Under the pieces are notes generated by a model, which saw only the letters and a list, made by a program, of their open reading frames with translations, was not told the DNA's origin and did no database searches. Positions 12,701 to 24,522 of a DNA stretch of 64,000 bases are shown here, in pieces. The first letter of the stretch is position 1. Every line of letters begins with the position of its first letter. The translations under genes were made by a program, and so were the position numbers. Source of the DNA: Buddleja alternifolia. Taxonomy: Eukaryota > Streptophyta > Magnoliopsida > Lamiales > Scrophulariaceae. Location of the stretch: positions 9,706,046-9,770,045 of the forward strand of contig CM033393.1 in assembly GCA_019426215.1 (NCBI GenBank), written 5' to 3'.

Positions 12701-13636
12701 GTCCTCATCAAATTCTTGTTTGTCATCATCATCCTTGGGAGAAGATGGAATTTTAGCAGCCTTGGGCTTTCTGGGAGCCCTCTTCTTTGGTTCAGCTGGA
12801 CACTTCACAGCTTCTTCTGGAGTAGGATGCTCTGCTTCTTCATCTGACGCTTCACGCACTACTTGGCGCTCGGGAAAAGTCTTAGCCGCTCCACTAACTT
12901 TTGGTGGGTTGAGGAGATTGGTCACAATCCTCTTTGCTAAAAACTTAGCCTTGGCCAGAGGTTGGCCAGCAGAATGAACGGAATCTGCTCTCTGTAGCGG
13001 ATCACTCAGAACTACTCCATAGGGTTTGTTGACGGTGTCCAAACAATCTCTAAATCTTCTGAACACATACTCACTCCAGTTAACTTTGATATCCATGAGT
13101 ATGGCGGTCATCATCTGAAATTGCAGTGGGTGACCTTGAAAATTCCCACTCTGCATTTAATAAATTTACCGCAGAAGTCTGCCAACAAATGGTACTTAGG
13201 TAGAATATCTTTCTTGTTAAAGTTGGGCTTGTATTCCACGCCATCATAGTAACGAATCTTTGCCCTAGCTTCCTCAATCTGAATTGCAGAGATAGACTCC
13301 AAAGCCTCACCCTGATTCGACAACTTGAAGTTCTTAGCTATGGACTCTCCGGGTAAAATGAATTCCTGAATAAAACTTTTCTTTGGGAAGGAGAAGGAGC
13401 AAGAGAGAGAGTTTTATCCTCTGTAAGCTTTGCAGTTCTCCAGAAGGCAGCAACTTCATTGACAAAGTAGTAGGAATATCTGGTTAGAAATGTCTGTAGC
13501 CCAGCTTTGGCGACAGAGTCCAGCATATCCCTCATCGGAATATCAGTTTGTTTGGACAAATACTTCCAGTCCACAACTAGGCCCTCGGTGACCTTGATGC
13601 CTCTTCAGTAACGTTGAAGGATTTCTTTGGTGCCAT
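9792..13636 (-). pseudogene. Extra ORF downstream of pol, copy A (~1,280 codons, function unknown)
   Basis: The gene runs from the ATG of MAPKKSFNVT at 13636 to a stop at 9792, after a C-terminus ending LMKKSKR. A one-base deletion relative to copy B shifts the frame near codon 13, and further frameshifts divide it into pieces at 13574-13338, 13323-13111, 13156-12155 (333 codons), 12070-11798, 11795-11406, 11393-10602, 10752-10162 and 10139-9942. Order of parts: an N-terminal conserved block, a charged linker with PKKRAPRKPKAAK and an acidic patch, a central conserved region (FDHIFTKNLRRIIGLIINSF), an Ala/Glu-rich stretch and a helical lysine-rich tail. No membrane segment is evident. It sits between RNase H and the PPT, in sense, like Sirevirus env-like ORFs. 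I cannot assign a function; a captured host gene is possible. Confidence 0.65.
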
Positions 13637-14387
13637 TAGAGTGCTTGAAAGAGTAGAGATTCAAGAGGTTTTTGCTTGAGAGAGAGAGAGAGAGAGTTTT
13701 TGCAGAGAGTTTGTAAAAAGTGAGTATTTTTTTTTGCAAATTTTGTTTTTTAAATGAGATAGTTGAAAATTACGATTTGTCTCGTTAATACAATTTTTCC
13801 ACGTGTAAATTTGATGAATCTTACCAGTTTTTAGATTTAACTGCGGATGTGAAATCCCAAAAAATAAGTAAAGTTACATTTGGTAACTCCTATGTCTAAA
13901 ATTTTTCACGTCCGGAGTAAATTTTGAAAAACGTTTGGCATATTCTATTGGTAACGTACGTGCTCATAATACACTGATACGTACACAATCATGTACAGAC
14001 TCTAAACCATCATTTTGAAAAGTTTTTGATTACCCGCCAGTTAGATGTGATAGGAGCACGTGAATAGAGATCAAAATAAATCTTTAAGTCCATCCATCAC
14101 ATCGCTAAATATTTTAAAATAATGCATGATTTTATAAATACCTTTACTTAGTGTTGCAGGGAATAAATTCAATGCTTAATAAATTTATTCGATAAACTTT
14201 GTGTTGACACTTGAGTTAAAGTCTTTTAGTTTTGAGCGTCCAACTTATCATGCACAAATAGTGTGCATTGATGATCTATGAAAATAGAAAATGTTTTTGA
14301 TCATTGACGCTTACTGGGCTTGTACAAGTACAATTTTAAGGTTCCCCCTAAATTTGATAGCTTGTAGCAACTTTTCAAAAACCCTTT
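13637..14387 (-). promoter_or_regulatory. Spacer with promoter-like signals before extra ORF (copy A)
   Basis: This stretch has no coding sequence. On the minus strand a (CT)n leader lies at about 13,677-13,697, a G-box CACGTG at 13800-13805 (164 bp upstream of the ATG) and a TATA-like TATTTATAAAAT at 14129-14140. All three recur at similar spacing in copy B. Confidence 0.35.
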
Positions 14388-16141
14388 TTAGACATAAATA
14401 AAGTGGAGTCTCTCTGAATTGTATACCCAATAAAGTATGATGCATAATGATTTTGCATTTAAATCAATCATACCTAGTTCACTTCTTAAAGTGAGAAAGC
14501 GTTGTTCATTGAGCGATTTGGTGAAGATATCTACCAATTGTTTTTCTGTACCAATAAATTGCATAGAGATATCTTTCTTTTGAATATGGTCATGAAGAAA
14601 ATGGTAGCTGATGTCAATATGTTTGGTCCTGGAATGAAGAACGGGGTTTTGACTCATGGCTAGGGCGCTTTGGTTATCACAATGAATGGGGGTTGGACCT
14701 AGTATTATACCATAATCTATAAGTTGTGCCCTCATCCATAAAATTTGTGCACAACAACTTCCTGCTGCAACATACTCGACTTCAGCTGTAGAAGTAGCTA
14801 TCGATTGTTGTTTCTTACTATGCCATGAAACTAACCTATCACCTAGAAATTGACATGTACCACTAGTACTCTTTCGATCTATTTTGCATCCTGCAAAATC
14901 TGCATCTGAGCAACCAATTAGTTCAAAAGGATAGTCCCTTAGATACCATAAGCCCACATTTTGAGTTCCTTTTAGGTATTTAAGGATTCTCTTGGCAGCG
15001 ATTAAGTGTGACTTTTGGATCGGCTTGAAAGCATGCACACATGCATACCAAAAACATAATATCAGGTCTACTAGCAGTAAGATAAAGAAGTGATCCAATG
15101 ATACCTCTACAATTAGTGATATCAACCTTCTTCCCATTTTCATCTTTATCTAACTTAAGCATTTGGCTCATTAGAATTTTCGAAGATGATGCATTTACCA
15201 TACCAAATTTCATAATCATATCTCGTATACTTAGTTTGGTTAAATAATAAGCCATTAGGAAGTTGTTTAACTCATAATCTTAAGAAGAAAGTTAATTCAC
15301 CCATCATGATCATTTCAAATTGTTCTTGCATCATTTTTGAAAATTTCTCACACAAACGCTTATTAGTAGATCCGAAAATAATATTATCAACATATATTTG
15401 AACTAAGAGAATATCTTCATCATTGGTAATTTTGAATAACGGTGTATCAACGTTGCCTTTTGAAAAGCCTTTACTAATAAGCAAAATAGAGAGTGTCATA
15501 CCATGCTCGAGGTGCTTGCTTAAGACCATAGAGTGCCTTATCTAGCTTGTAGACTATACTCTTGCCATGGTTGTTGATGAATCTTGGAGGCTGCTCCACA
15601 TAAACTTCTTCTTGGAGTTTACCATTCAGGAAAGCTCTCTTGGCGTCCATTTGATACACTGGAATTTGTTTAATTCTGCATATGCTAGAAAAATGCGAAT
15701 TGCTTCAAGACGAGCGACGGCAGCATAAGTCTCATCAAAATCAATACCCTTTTCTTGGTAATATCATTGAACAACAAGTCTGGCTTTGTTTCTTATAACA
15801 ATACCATTCTCATCCATCTTGTTTCTATAAACCCATCTGATCCCAATTACTCCATAGTGAGTTGGCCTTCGTACTAGCGTCCAAACCTTACTATGCTCAA
15901 ACTGATTCAGCTCTTCTTGCATGGCTTCAATCCAACTTGGCTCACTTAGTGCTTCATCCACTTTCTTAGTTTCCATTTGAGATAAAAAAAAACTCGCGAA
16001 CATGGCCCCATTGAACTTAGAGTCTCCAGTCCTCACAAGAGCTCTAATATCTCCAATAATTTGCTTTGGTGGATGATTACGTAGCCATAGTCTATCTGGC
16101 TGGAACATGTTTAGAGTTTGTTGCGGCGCTTGATCTTGCAT
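14388..16141 (-). pseudogene. Copia RT and RNase H of element A
   Basis: The minus strand encodes the RT domain in pieces at 16141-15764, 15659-15474, 15529-15272 and 15255-14980, then RNase H in one open piece at 15143-14388. RT shows [45 protein letters not shown] and [12 protein letters not shown]. The active-site block is QIYVDNIIFGST: the second aspartate of YVDD is asparagine. RNase H keeps its usual catalytic acids in SDADFAGCKIDRKSTSG, STAEVEYVAAGS and HCDNQSALAMS, and ends near the normal family C-terminus (SRTKHIDISYHFL, then FTKSL). At least three frameshifts occur in RT. The gene once made cDNA in cytoplasmic particles; this copy could not. Confidence 0.9.
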
Positions 16142-17700
16142 TACATTGCCATTAACCTCTTGCGCAGGCGCTTAAAGTTCACAAGTTCTATTTTGCTCTT
16201 GATGATCATTCTCTTCATGATCATCAGAAAATCTTACAATATTATCCTTAATAACCTTATTAGTAACCTTAGGAGCGGGTACAACGATTTTATCATCGTC
16301 GTTACTTTCATCATCAAGAATCAATTTTGACGCTTGATGACACAAATCTCAACTCCCACATCGTTAGCATTAACCTTACTTGGCTCTTGGTTAGAATCAT
16401 CAAAAACAACATGAATAGATTCCTCAACCTTCGATTTGATCTTATTGAGGATGTGAGAATTATTTTCATTTTTGGCATAGCCTAGAAAGATTCCCTCATC
16501 CTCTTTAGGATCAAATGTCTTTAGTCTTTCGGATCCATTATTATGAATAAATTATTTTGAACTAAAAACGTGAATACATGAAACATTTGGCTTACGTTCC
16601 TTCCATAGTTCATATGGTGTTTTGCCATGCTTTCTGTTGATCCTGCAACGATTCTGATTATAACATGCAGTATTAATTACTTCGGCCCAAAACCTGGGAG
16701 GAAGCTTGGACTCAGCTAACATCGTCCTAGCGGCTTCCTTTAGCATTCTATTCCGACGCTCAGCAATACCTTTCTGTTGAGGAGTTCGAGGAGCTGAATA
16801 CTCATCATGTATTCCATTCTCTACACAAAACTTCTCAACAACCTTGTTAGTAAACTCAGTACCGTAATCACTCCTTATTCTTGCAACCTTAAGATTCTAC
16901 AATGTTTAAAGTTGTTGAATAAGCATTGTGAGCTTGTCACATGTTTCATCTTTGTCACAAGTAAGTTGAGAGAAAACATTTACTATCACCAAAGTATACT
17001 TTTATAGCTCATACAAATCGTTTGAATAGGTCCAAACAGATACATGTGAAGTAGTTCAAGTCTCCTAGAGGTAGATAAACAAGGATTTCTCTTGAAAGAT
17101 GATTTAACTTGTTTGCCCATTTGACAAGCATCACCAAGGCGATCCTTATGAAAAGGTCCTTTAGGTAATCCCACTACAAGTTTTAGCGTTATAAGCTGAG
17201 AGATTGTTTTAAAGTTGAGGTGATTCATTTTTCTATGCCATAACCAACCCGTTTTAGATTCATTTTTAGCCACAAAGCATGTTGGGTTGTTATCAATTGT
17301 TAAACCCCAATCTACCAAATAAATATTATTTGTTCTTTTACCTTTCAATTTAGTAGATCCAGTCTTAGCGTCATTAGTATGGCAATAGTCACTTGAAAAT
17401 TTTACTTCAAAACCTTTATCACAAAATTGACTTATGCTTAAAAGATTATACGTAAGACCCTCAACATAATATACATAACATATCATGATGTTCCCCTTAT
17501 GCACAGTACCTATACTTTTGGTTTTACCTTTGGATTGTCACCAAATACATCTTGAGGACCATTGGTAGCTTGGTAGTTGATCAAGAGATCCTTGGAGTCT
17601 GTCATGTGCCTTGACGATCCCCTATCGATGTACCAAACAGATGTATCGACTCTGGCTCTAGGTACCTACATTCAAAGGGAAGTTCTAGTTTTTTTTTTAG
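16142..17700 (-). pseudogene. Copia protease and integrase of element A
   Basis: Reading the minus strand, the aspartic protease start is near 17,630 with WYIDRGSSRHMT, so the catalytic DSG is DRG. The gag_pre-integrase zinc region follows at 17504-16986 with GWLWHRKMNHLN and later GDACQMGKQ. The integrase core continues with ARIRSDYGTEFTN and HDEYSAPRTPQQKG, then 16746-16552 with MLKEAARTMLAESKLPPRFW and GKTPYELW. These are the usual copia D,D,E-region blocks. Stops are scattered between pieces. Integrase would join cDNA to the host chromosome. The C-terminal linker towards RT is low-complexity and frame-broken. Confidence 0.85.
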
Positions 17701-17719
17701 GTACCCATTGTAACTTGGG

Positions 17720-20700
17720 TCCTTTTACATTAGTAGCATTAGTCTGAATTAGAACTTTAAGAACCCATATTTGCTTAGTCTTCATTGCGGGAGTATTAGC
17801 CTTTTTGGGTTTCACTTTGTGTTGTGTGTGCTTCTTGGGTGCATAATAATATCCTTGATTATAATAGTAATCATAATCCCGATCATAATCATAATCATCA
17901 TAGTATTGATAATATGACCTTGATCTTTGTGGGTATTGACGCTGGTATTTCCTTGGCGCTGGCCTAAGGTGTACTTTGGGTGCTTAACGCTTAGCATTTG
18001 ATTCACAATGGTAAAGTTTATCCATAGCCTTTTGAGAGTTTGGATAAACCTCTCTTTGTGAATCATTCACTTTCATCTTTTCTTTGCCTGAGTTAGCTTT
18101 TGCTTTCTCATTTGGCCCCGTACCATTGTCCTTTGGTTCAATAGGTGTTTGACTCTTTGAACTTTTCTCAACAAAAAACACAACCTTTCCTTTGTTGTTT
18201 GCTGTAACATTGAATTTGTTTGGCTGCTTACCGAATTTATTGCATCCTAAATTGGCCTTTTCACCATATAATCTTGTTACCTCAGTCACATTGTCTAGCT
18301 TTCTCAATGCTTTAGACAATGATGAGATGAGCTGCTTTGATTTAGCAAGTCTAGCAATCAGCTCAGCTTCTCTCTTGACTAGCATATCAAGATCACCTTT
18401 TAACTGATTGATTTCAGTCTCAAGTGATTAGTTCTTCTCAATGCATTGTTGTTGAACTTGCAAATCTGCTTTGAGCGTCATGTTTTCACCTCAGAGCGCT
18501 GTTATCTCATCAGACTGATTTTGATATAGTTTGGCGTCGTCTTAACAATCCTTATAATATTCTTTTACTTTGTTAAGCAACTATTCATAATAGGGAGGAT
18601 AAGCTAATTCAGTATTTACCACAGATAGTGAGTCTGAAGACACTACATTATCTTTGGCCATGAGACAAATTACCGTTGAATCATCCACTGGCTCATCATC
18701 ATCACTGCTCTCTTCTGAAGACTCCATATCTTCTGGTGCGGACGTTGGTTCTGATTCCGCTAGCAAACCTTGTTGATGAAGTTTGCTCTTGAATTGGTTT
18801 CTATCTAAGTAATCCTACCTTGTGGGTTTGGATACGTTTGGATAAGGGCAATTTACCTAGTAGTGCCCTGGCTTCCTGTAATTATAACAAAGATTATTTT
18901 TCATCTTTTATTCATTTGTTAACCCTTGGAGTTTGTGGTTTTGAGACCACTGGCGCTGAGAGATGCTTCGGAGAAGCCGCTTGGTACTGAATCGGAGCTG
19001 AGAGAGGAGGGGTAGAATATTGAGGTGCTTGATACTGTTGTTGAGCCAGAGGAGGCGCTTGATAGGAATTCTGCCCGTGATGCTTTGGAGCTTTTCCTTT
19101 CTTCTCATATTTCAGAAACTTTCTGAACCTATTTTGCAACGCTAACTCCTCTTCATCACTAACTTCTGACACCATTCTCTTATTACCCAATTTACCCTTA
19201 ACTGATCTTATTAGCGCTCCAGACTCTATGACACGGTAGAACTCTATGTGTTTTTACAGCAAGAGGACTGGTCGTGTGTAGTAATAAAGTGGACAATTAA
19301 GTCTGTGATGTCGAACCCACAGAGATTTCTATTTTAGCTCTACAAGAATTAATGCAAGTATAAAATTGACATTTTATTATAAATACGATAAGAAATATAA
19401 TTAACCAAAACTTAAATTTAATAAAGATAAAAACAATGGTGATAAAGGTGATTAAGACTCATACATTAACACAGATTTACTCGTTCTATATATGATTGTT
19501 ATTTCATCAAGTTATTAAACTATGATGCATGGTGGAAATTTCTCTAAGATTATTACCACGCGGATCCCTCGCTCATGATAACCTACACTAGATTGGTTAT
19601 AGCAATCTCTACTGCATGCATTAAATAGTAGAATTTTTTCCAAATTTATTCAGATTTATCCCTCCAAACAAACTCGGCTAACAGCATCCATAGTATGTAG
19701 ATATCCCTAGCATCAACTAACTTAAAATATATTATGATTTCCTCTGCACCCTAATTTACTTTCTCTCGAACAGATAAACTAGGCAATAATTCCACACACG
19801 GTAGCTAATCACATGAAGATGATAAAAGCACAAAAATCACAATACATAGCAATCATAGAATTAACTTGAATCAACAACTATCATATATTATTCAAAATTA
19901 ATCCGGCCTTTGCATGGTCTTAATCTAAGAAATTAGTTCATAACAATAAAAGAAAATATACAACGAAATGGAAAAATATTCATAGACAAAATTTATCTAG
20001 ATCTAAAGAACTCCTTTGAGTAGAAGATGATCTTTTTTGTTCCTTCTTCTATGTAATCTTGATCCAAAAGTAACCAAGAATAAAGCTAAACTAAACTAAA
20101 CCCTAATCTAAACAACGTGTGTTTTTCTACCTACTGAACTCTCTCCTCTTTTTCTGCCCCTGCATCTTGTATTTATAGGTGTAGTATTGGAAGAATCCTT
20201 TTAGGTTTGGAATTGAAATTTTCCAAAAAGTGTTCCGCCGACATCAACGTTCGAACGTTACCCCTCCTGGCGTTCGAGTGTTGCTTCAATTCACGTTCAT
20301 GCGTAAGTTCTTCCAACGTTCAGACGTTAAATCACTTGGCGTTCGAACGTTAGACTCTTCTTCTTTGGTTTTACACTTAATACATGGTTTTCTCTATTAT
20401 TTTCCTCAACTGGAAGAACTTATGCCTGTACTCAAATTACCAACTCATTACATGCATTTGTGGCATAAATTAATCATAATTAAGCTTAAACCATGTAAAA
20501 TTATAGTATCAAATCAAGTAAATATCAACCCTATCACTCTACTACTAGACCAACTGCATCACTCGCTGAATTTAACTCAAACTCAAAAGCCTTGAATTTT
20601 GAAGAAGCATCTTCTGGAAGATCCAAACATATTCGATTCTCTCATAGCCAATATTTTCATCAAAAATCTACTGGGAGACTTCTGAAAATCTTAACCACCA

Positions 20701-21214
20701 TTTCCCGATTTTTCCAATCCATGCCTAGAGATGTCAACTCTATAATAAGAGCAGTAAATCTTATATCCAATTGTTCTAGCGTTTCAATAGGAAACATCTT
20801 AAAACCGTTAAACCTTTCCTCGGCAAACGAAAGCTTGTTTTCTTTGATCTAAGCTGACCCACCACAGATTATAGCCAACTTATCCCATATTTCCTTAGTC
20901 GTAGAGCACGACTTGACCTTATTGAACATATTATCATTATCACCGATGGCTGTATATAGAGTGTTCCTACCAACATTATCTAAATTCGCTCTTTGAAGCT
21001 CATTTGTAGACCACTCATGCTTCAGCTTTTCAGCATAACCACCAGGGGTCTCTTCTGTTCCAGACGCTCCAGTAATGACCTTTAAAATTTGAATTAGCCC
21101 ATCTGAAATGATATCACACATTTCATCATCACAAGAATAAAGATAAGTAAATGTTTTTACCTTCCATAAGTCATAATTTGACTCGGTCAAGTTAGGTACT
21201 TTAGCGAATGCCAT
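17720..21214 (-). pseudogene. Copia gag of element A, split by a solo LTR
   Basis: The start ATG at 21214 lies about 80 nt after the PBS and gives MAFAKVPNLTESNYDLWK, a UBN2-type copia gag beginning, open to 20849. The next block (VVKILRSLP) leads to the interruption at 20536-19229, after which gag continues with DEEELALQNRFRKFLKYEKK and a Pro/Gln-rich linker. The zinc knuckle near 18,880 reads CYNYRKPGHY-stop-VNC, so the second cysteine is tyrosine and a stop lies inside the knuckle. A predicted helical segment (18385-17984, REAELIARLAKSKQLISSLS) follows, as in Sirevirus gags. Gag would form the particle; here it is broken by stops, frameshifts and the insertion. Confidence 0.85.
19229..20536 (-). 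mobile_element. Solo LTR of the Athila-like C family in gag of A
   Basis: The ends are TGACACGGTAGAACTC at 19229 and CAACCCTATCA at 20536 (plus strand), with TSD CTCTA at 19224-19228 and 20537-20541. It is the reverse complement of the LTR at 55035-56270. A minus-strand TATA (CCTATAAATACAAG, about 20,167-20,178) is preceded by clustered AACGTTCGAACG-type palindromes at 20,245-20,350. The gag sequence is continuous across the insertion when the LTR and one TSD are removed. Confidence 0.93.
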
Positions 21215-21296
21215 GAAAGAAATTTAAAGCAACTAAATTTAAAAAGGATCTAAACAAGAAGTTATGCTTGAAAATTTAAAAATCTCAACTTCAACC

Positions 21297-21308
21297 GCTC
21301 TGATACCA
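21297..21308 (-). other. Primer-binding site of element A (initiator Met tRNA)
   Basis: The minus strand reads TGGTATCAGAGC two bases after the 5' LTR end, the standard match to the 3' end of plant initiator methionine tRNA. Confidence 0.92.
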
Positions 21309-21310
21309 CT

Positions 21311-22700
21311 TGTTGGTCCCAAGTGGCCTACGAAAGGGTCTAGAAGGGGGAGGTTTGAATAAACCCTAAAGTCTTTATTCAGGGTTAGCACATCGGAATG
21401 ATTTTAAATCTTTTCTTTGAAAGGTTTTAGCGTCACAAAACTTTTTCATAGTTGCTTTTAGTTTTGAATGATTTTGTTGATGTGTTTGCTTAACCGATTA
21501 TGCTATGATATGATAATAATGAAATCAACGATAAAGTAAAGAATACAATATTTGTAATGTTCGTTGGGTAGTGTAATCCCAACTACGTCCTTCTTCTTCT
21601 TTATCACTCGGAGGTAATCCACTAAAATGATTCTCGAAGAATCACATAGAAACTTCTACAAAATAGGGGTGAGATGGATTCGAATGGCTTGATCTCCTTG
21701 GTCAGACAGATTTTTGCTCCAAAACACTTTGATCCTCTTGCTTCTTTCACGCTGAAATAATGCAAGTATCCAACTTCGACTTCACTTAGATCGCGAGGCT
21801 GGACAAGGGTTTTGTCTAACAGTTTGTTTGATTTTTGGAATTTCAAACAACTAGGAATATCTTAATAGTAATGTAGGGTTCTTCTGAAAAAAGATGTTTG
21901 AGATATTTGTTGACTATCTCTGGGATTGGAGAAAAGCAAAGAGAATGTTTGATTTGAATATTCGAGCTTTTCTGAAAGTTTAAGGATTGAGACTTCAATG
22001 CAATAGAGGTTGGCTTCTAAGCTTGTTGTTATGTTTTGGCTTGTTGCTAAAGTCCTATTTATAGACTTTCTCGGGTAAAGTGTCTGTTGGACACATGGTA
22101 AGCTCATTCTCTTGCATGAACAACTTTCGCCTTTTTTCCCTGAAATTCTGCTGCAAAAAGTTGGTTCTGTAGACTTGTAAAGTTTACAGTCCAATGGAAA
22201 GACTTATCCGTACGTCCTGGAGTGATTATCACATTTAATGCTCTTATCAGCATTTAATGCATTTGAAATAAATGCCCGTTGATCAATAATGCTCTGAGTA
22301 TATTTCCATTTAACTTCTTCTGGACTTTGGAATAAATTCAGGTGAAATCTTGTCTAGATAGACGCTTATTCAACACTGAGTGATCCTTAGCTGAATCTTT
22401 ACATCAACGCTTGGAATAACTTGACGCTTAGACGCTTGCTAGAAATCTTCATCTTCATTCAAACTTTAGAAGCTGGAATTTTTAGACCTAACTACTGATA
22501 AACTAACTCAAAATAATATCAGACGCTCAGTCTAAGACTACTTAGCCTAACAATCTAAAATAAAAACAAATAAAGCCTTATACAAATCTAACGCTCAAAG
22601 CCTATAAATGGTTTCTAATAAAATCAAACATACATATTTTGGGGTCTAGCATAAATCCTAATTTTCATCATCAAAACATCTAACAAGAAATTTCCTAACA
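21311..22700 (-). repeat. 5' LTR of element A
   Basis: On the minus strand it starts TGTTAGGAAATTTCTTG at 22700 and ends CCAACA at 21311, beside the PBS. A TATA box (TATAAATA) lies at plus 22056-22063. GACGCTT/AGCGTT motifs are repeated in its first third. It lacks about 135 bp present in the 3' LTR. Confidence 0.92.
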
Positions 22701-24522
22701 TAATACCATTCTCATCCATCTTGTTTCTATAAACCCATCTAGTCCCAATAACTCCTTGGTGAGTTGGCCTTGGTACTGGCGCCTAAACCTTACTACGTTC
22801 AAACTGATTCAACTCTTCTTTTATAGCCTATCGAACTAGGATCACTTAGCGCTTTATCCACTTTCTTAGGTTTCATTTGAGATAAAAAACTCGCGAACAT
22901 GGCCTCATTGAACGTATCGGTTCTAGTCCTCACAGAAGCTCCAATATCTCTAATAATTTGATCTGGTGGATGATGACGTAGCCATAGTCTATCTGGCTGG
23001 AACGGGTTTAGAGGTTGTTGCGGCGCTTGATCTGACATTATATTCCCATTAACATCTTGCACAGGCACTTCAAGTTCACAAATTCTATTTTGCTCTTGAT
23101 AATCATTCTCTTCATGATCATTAGAAGATCTTACAATATTTATCCTTAATATCCTCACGAGTAACTTTAGGAGGGGGCACCAAGATCTCATAATCGTCGT
23201 CACTTTCATCATCAATAATCAATTTTGACGCTTGATGACACAAATCTTCAACTCCTACATCATTAGCATCATCAAAAACAACATGAATAGATTCCTTAAC
23301 CTTCGATTTGATCTTATTGAGGATGCGGAAATTCTTTCCATTTTTTCCATAGCCTAAAATGATTCCCTCATCTGATTTCGGATCAAATATATTTAGGCTT
23401 TGAGATTTATTATTATGAATAAAGCATTTTGAACCAAACACGTGAAAATATGAAACATTTGGCATGCGTCACTTCCATAGTTCATATGGTGTTTTACCAT
23501 GCTGTTTGTTGATCATGCAACGGTTCTGAGTATAACATGTAGTATTGATCGTTCGACCCAAAACCTAGGAGAAAGCTTGGACTCTGCTAACATCATCCTA
23601 GCAGTTTCGTTTAGCATTTTGTTCCAACGCTCAGCAACACCACCATTCTATTGAGGAGTTTTAGGAGTTGAATACTCATGATGTATTCCATTCTTTGCAC
23701 AAAACTTCTCAACAGCCTTGTTAGTAAACTCAGAATCGTGATCGCTCCTTATTCTTGCAACCTTAAGATTTTTCAAAGTTTGAAGTTGCCAAATAAGCAT
23801 TGTGAGCTTGTCACATATTTCATCTTTGGATGAAAGAAATTCCACCCAAGTAAATCGAGAGAAATTATCTACTATCACCAAAGTATACTTTTACCGCTCA
23901 CACTAATCGTTTGAACATCTACTATCTTTTTTGGATGATTTCATTTGTTTGCCCATTTGATAAACATCCCAAAGGCGATCCTTATGAAAAGGTCGTTTAG
24001 GTAATCCATATGCATGATTTAACGCAATAAGCTGAGAGATTGTTTTAAAGTTGAGGTGATTCATTTTTCTATGCCATAACCAACCCATTTTAGATTCATT
24101 TTTAGCCACAAAGCATGTTGGATTGTTATCAATTGTTGAACCCTAATCTACCAAATAAATATTGTTTGTTCTTTTACCTTTTAATTTAGTAGATCCAGTA
24201 TTAACGTCATTAATATAGCAATAGTCACTTGAAAATTTTACTTCAAAACCTTTATCACAAAATTGACTTATGCTTAAAAGATTATGCTTAAGACCCTCAA
24301 CATAATATACATCGCTTATCATGATGTTCCCCCTATGCACAGTACCTAAACCTTTGGTTTTACCTTTGGAGTTGTCACCAAATACAACCTGAGGACCATT
24401 GGTAGGTCGATAGTTGGTCAAGAGATCCTTTGAGCTTGTCATGTGCCTTGACGACCCACTATCGATGTACTAAACAGATGTATCGGCTCTGGCTCTAGGT
24501 ACCTGCAATTAAAGGGCAGTTC
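22701..24522 (-). pseudogene. Protease-integrase-RT start of element B
   Basis: This is the B pol segment between the insertions of A (ends 22700) and H1 (starts 24523). On the minus strand the protease block near 24,460 reads YIDSGSSRHMT with the catalytic DSG intact, but the preceding tryptophan codon is a TAG stop. The gag_pre-integrase piece lies at 24109-23903 (GWLWHRKMNHLNFKT). The integrase core is at 23881-23648 with VDNFSRFTWVEFL, ARIRSDHDSEFTN and HHEYSTPKTPQ followed by TAG where copy A has CAG. The piece 23465-23121 is the integrase C-terminal part and 23215-22799 leads into RT. It complements the RT/RNase H remnant at 5331-6575. Confidence 0.87.

Larger units (their letters stand above)
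6576..22700 (-). mobile_element. Copia element A, sister copy of B, inserted in B's RT gene
   Basis: The minus-strand order is 5' LTR (22700-21311), PBS, gag, protease, integrase, RT, RNase H, extra ORF, PPT (9590-9577) and 3' LTR (9576-6576). It is the most complete copia copy in the window and serves as the template for aligning B. It lies in the RT gene of B: B sequence stops at 6575 and resumes at 22701 a few codons away. No clean TSD is visible; about 13-15 bp of the target are missing at the 6575 junction, consistent with a small deletion between two TGTT tracts. Two solo LTRs have inserted into A (7754-9224 and 19229-20536). Confidence 0.88.

Noticed and set aside
12573..12977. 134-codon plus-strand ORF
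   Set aside because: It is the opposite-strand shadow of the charged linker of the extra ORF in element A; the 3613-3861 plus frame is the same artefact in B.
20230..20852. Two plus-strand ORFs of 121 and 86 codons
   Set aside because: The first lies in the solo LTR (19229-20536), the second is antisense to A gag. No family match.
21297..21308. tRNA match (also 37216, 53947, 58287)
   Set aside because: Only 10-12 nt of the methionine tRNA end; these are primer-binding sites, not tRNA genes, unlike 48129-48203.
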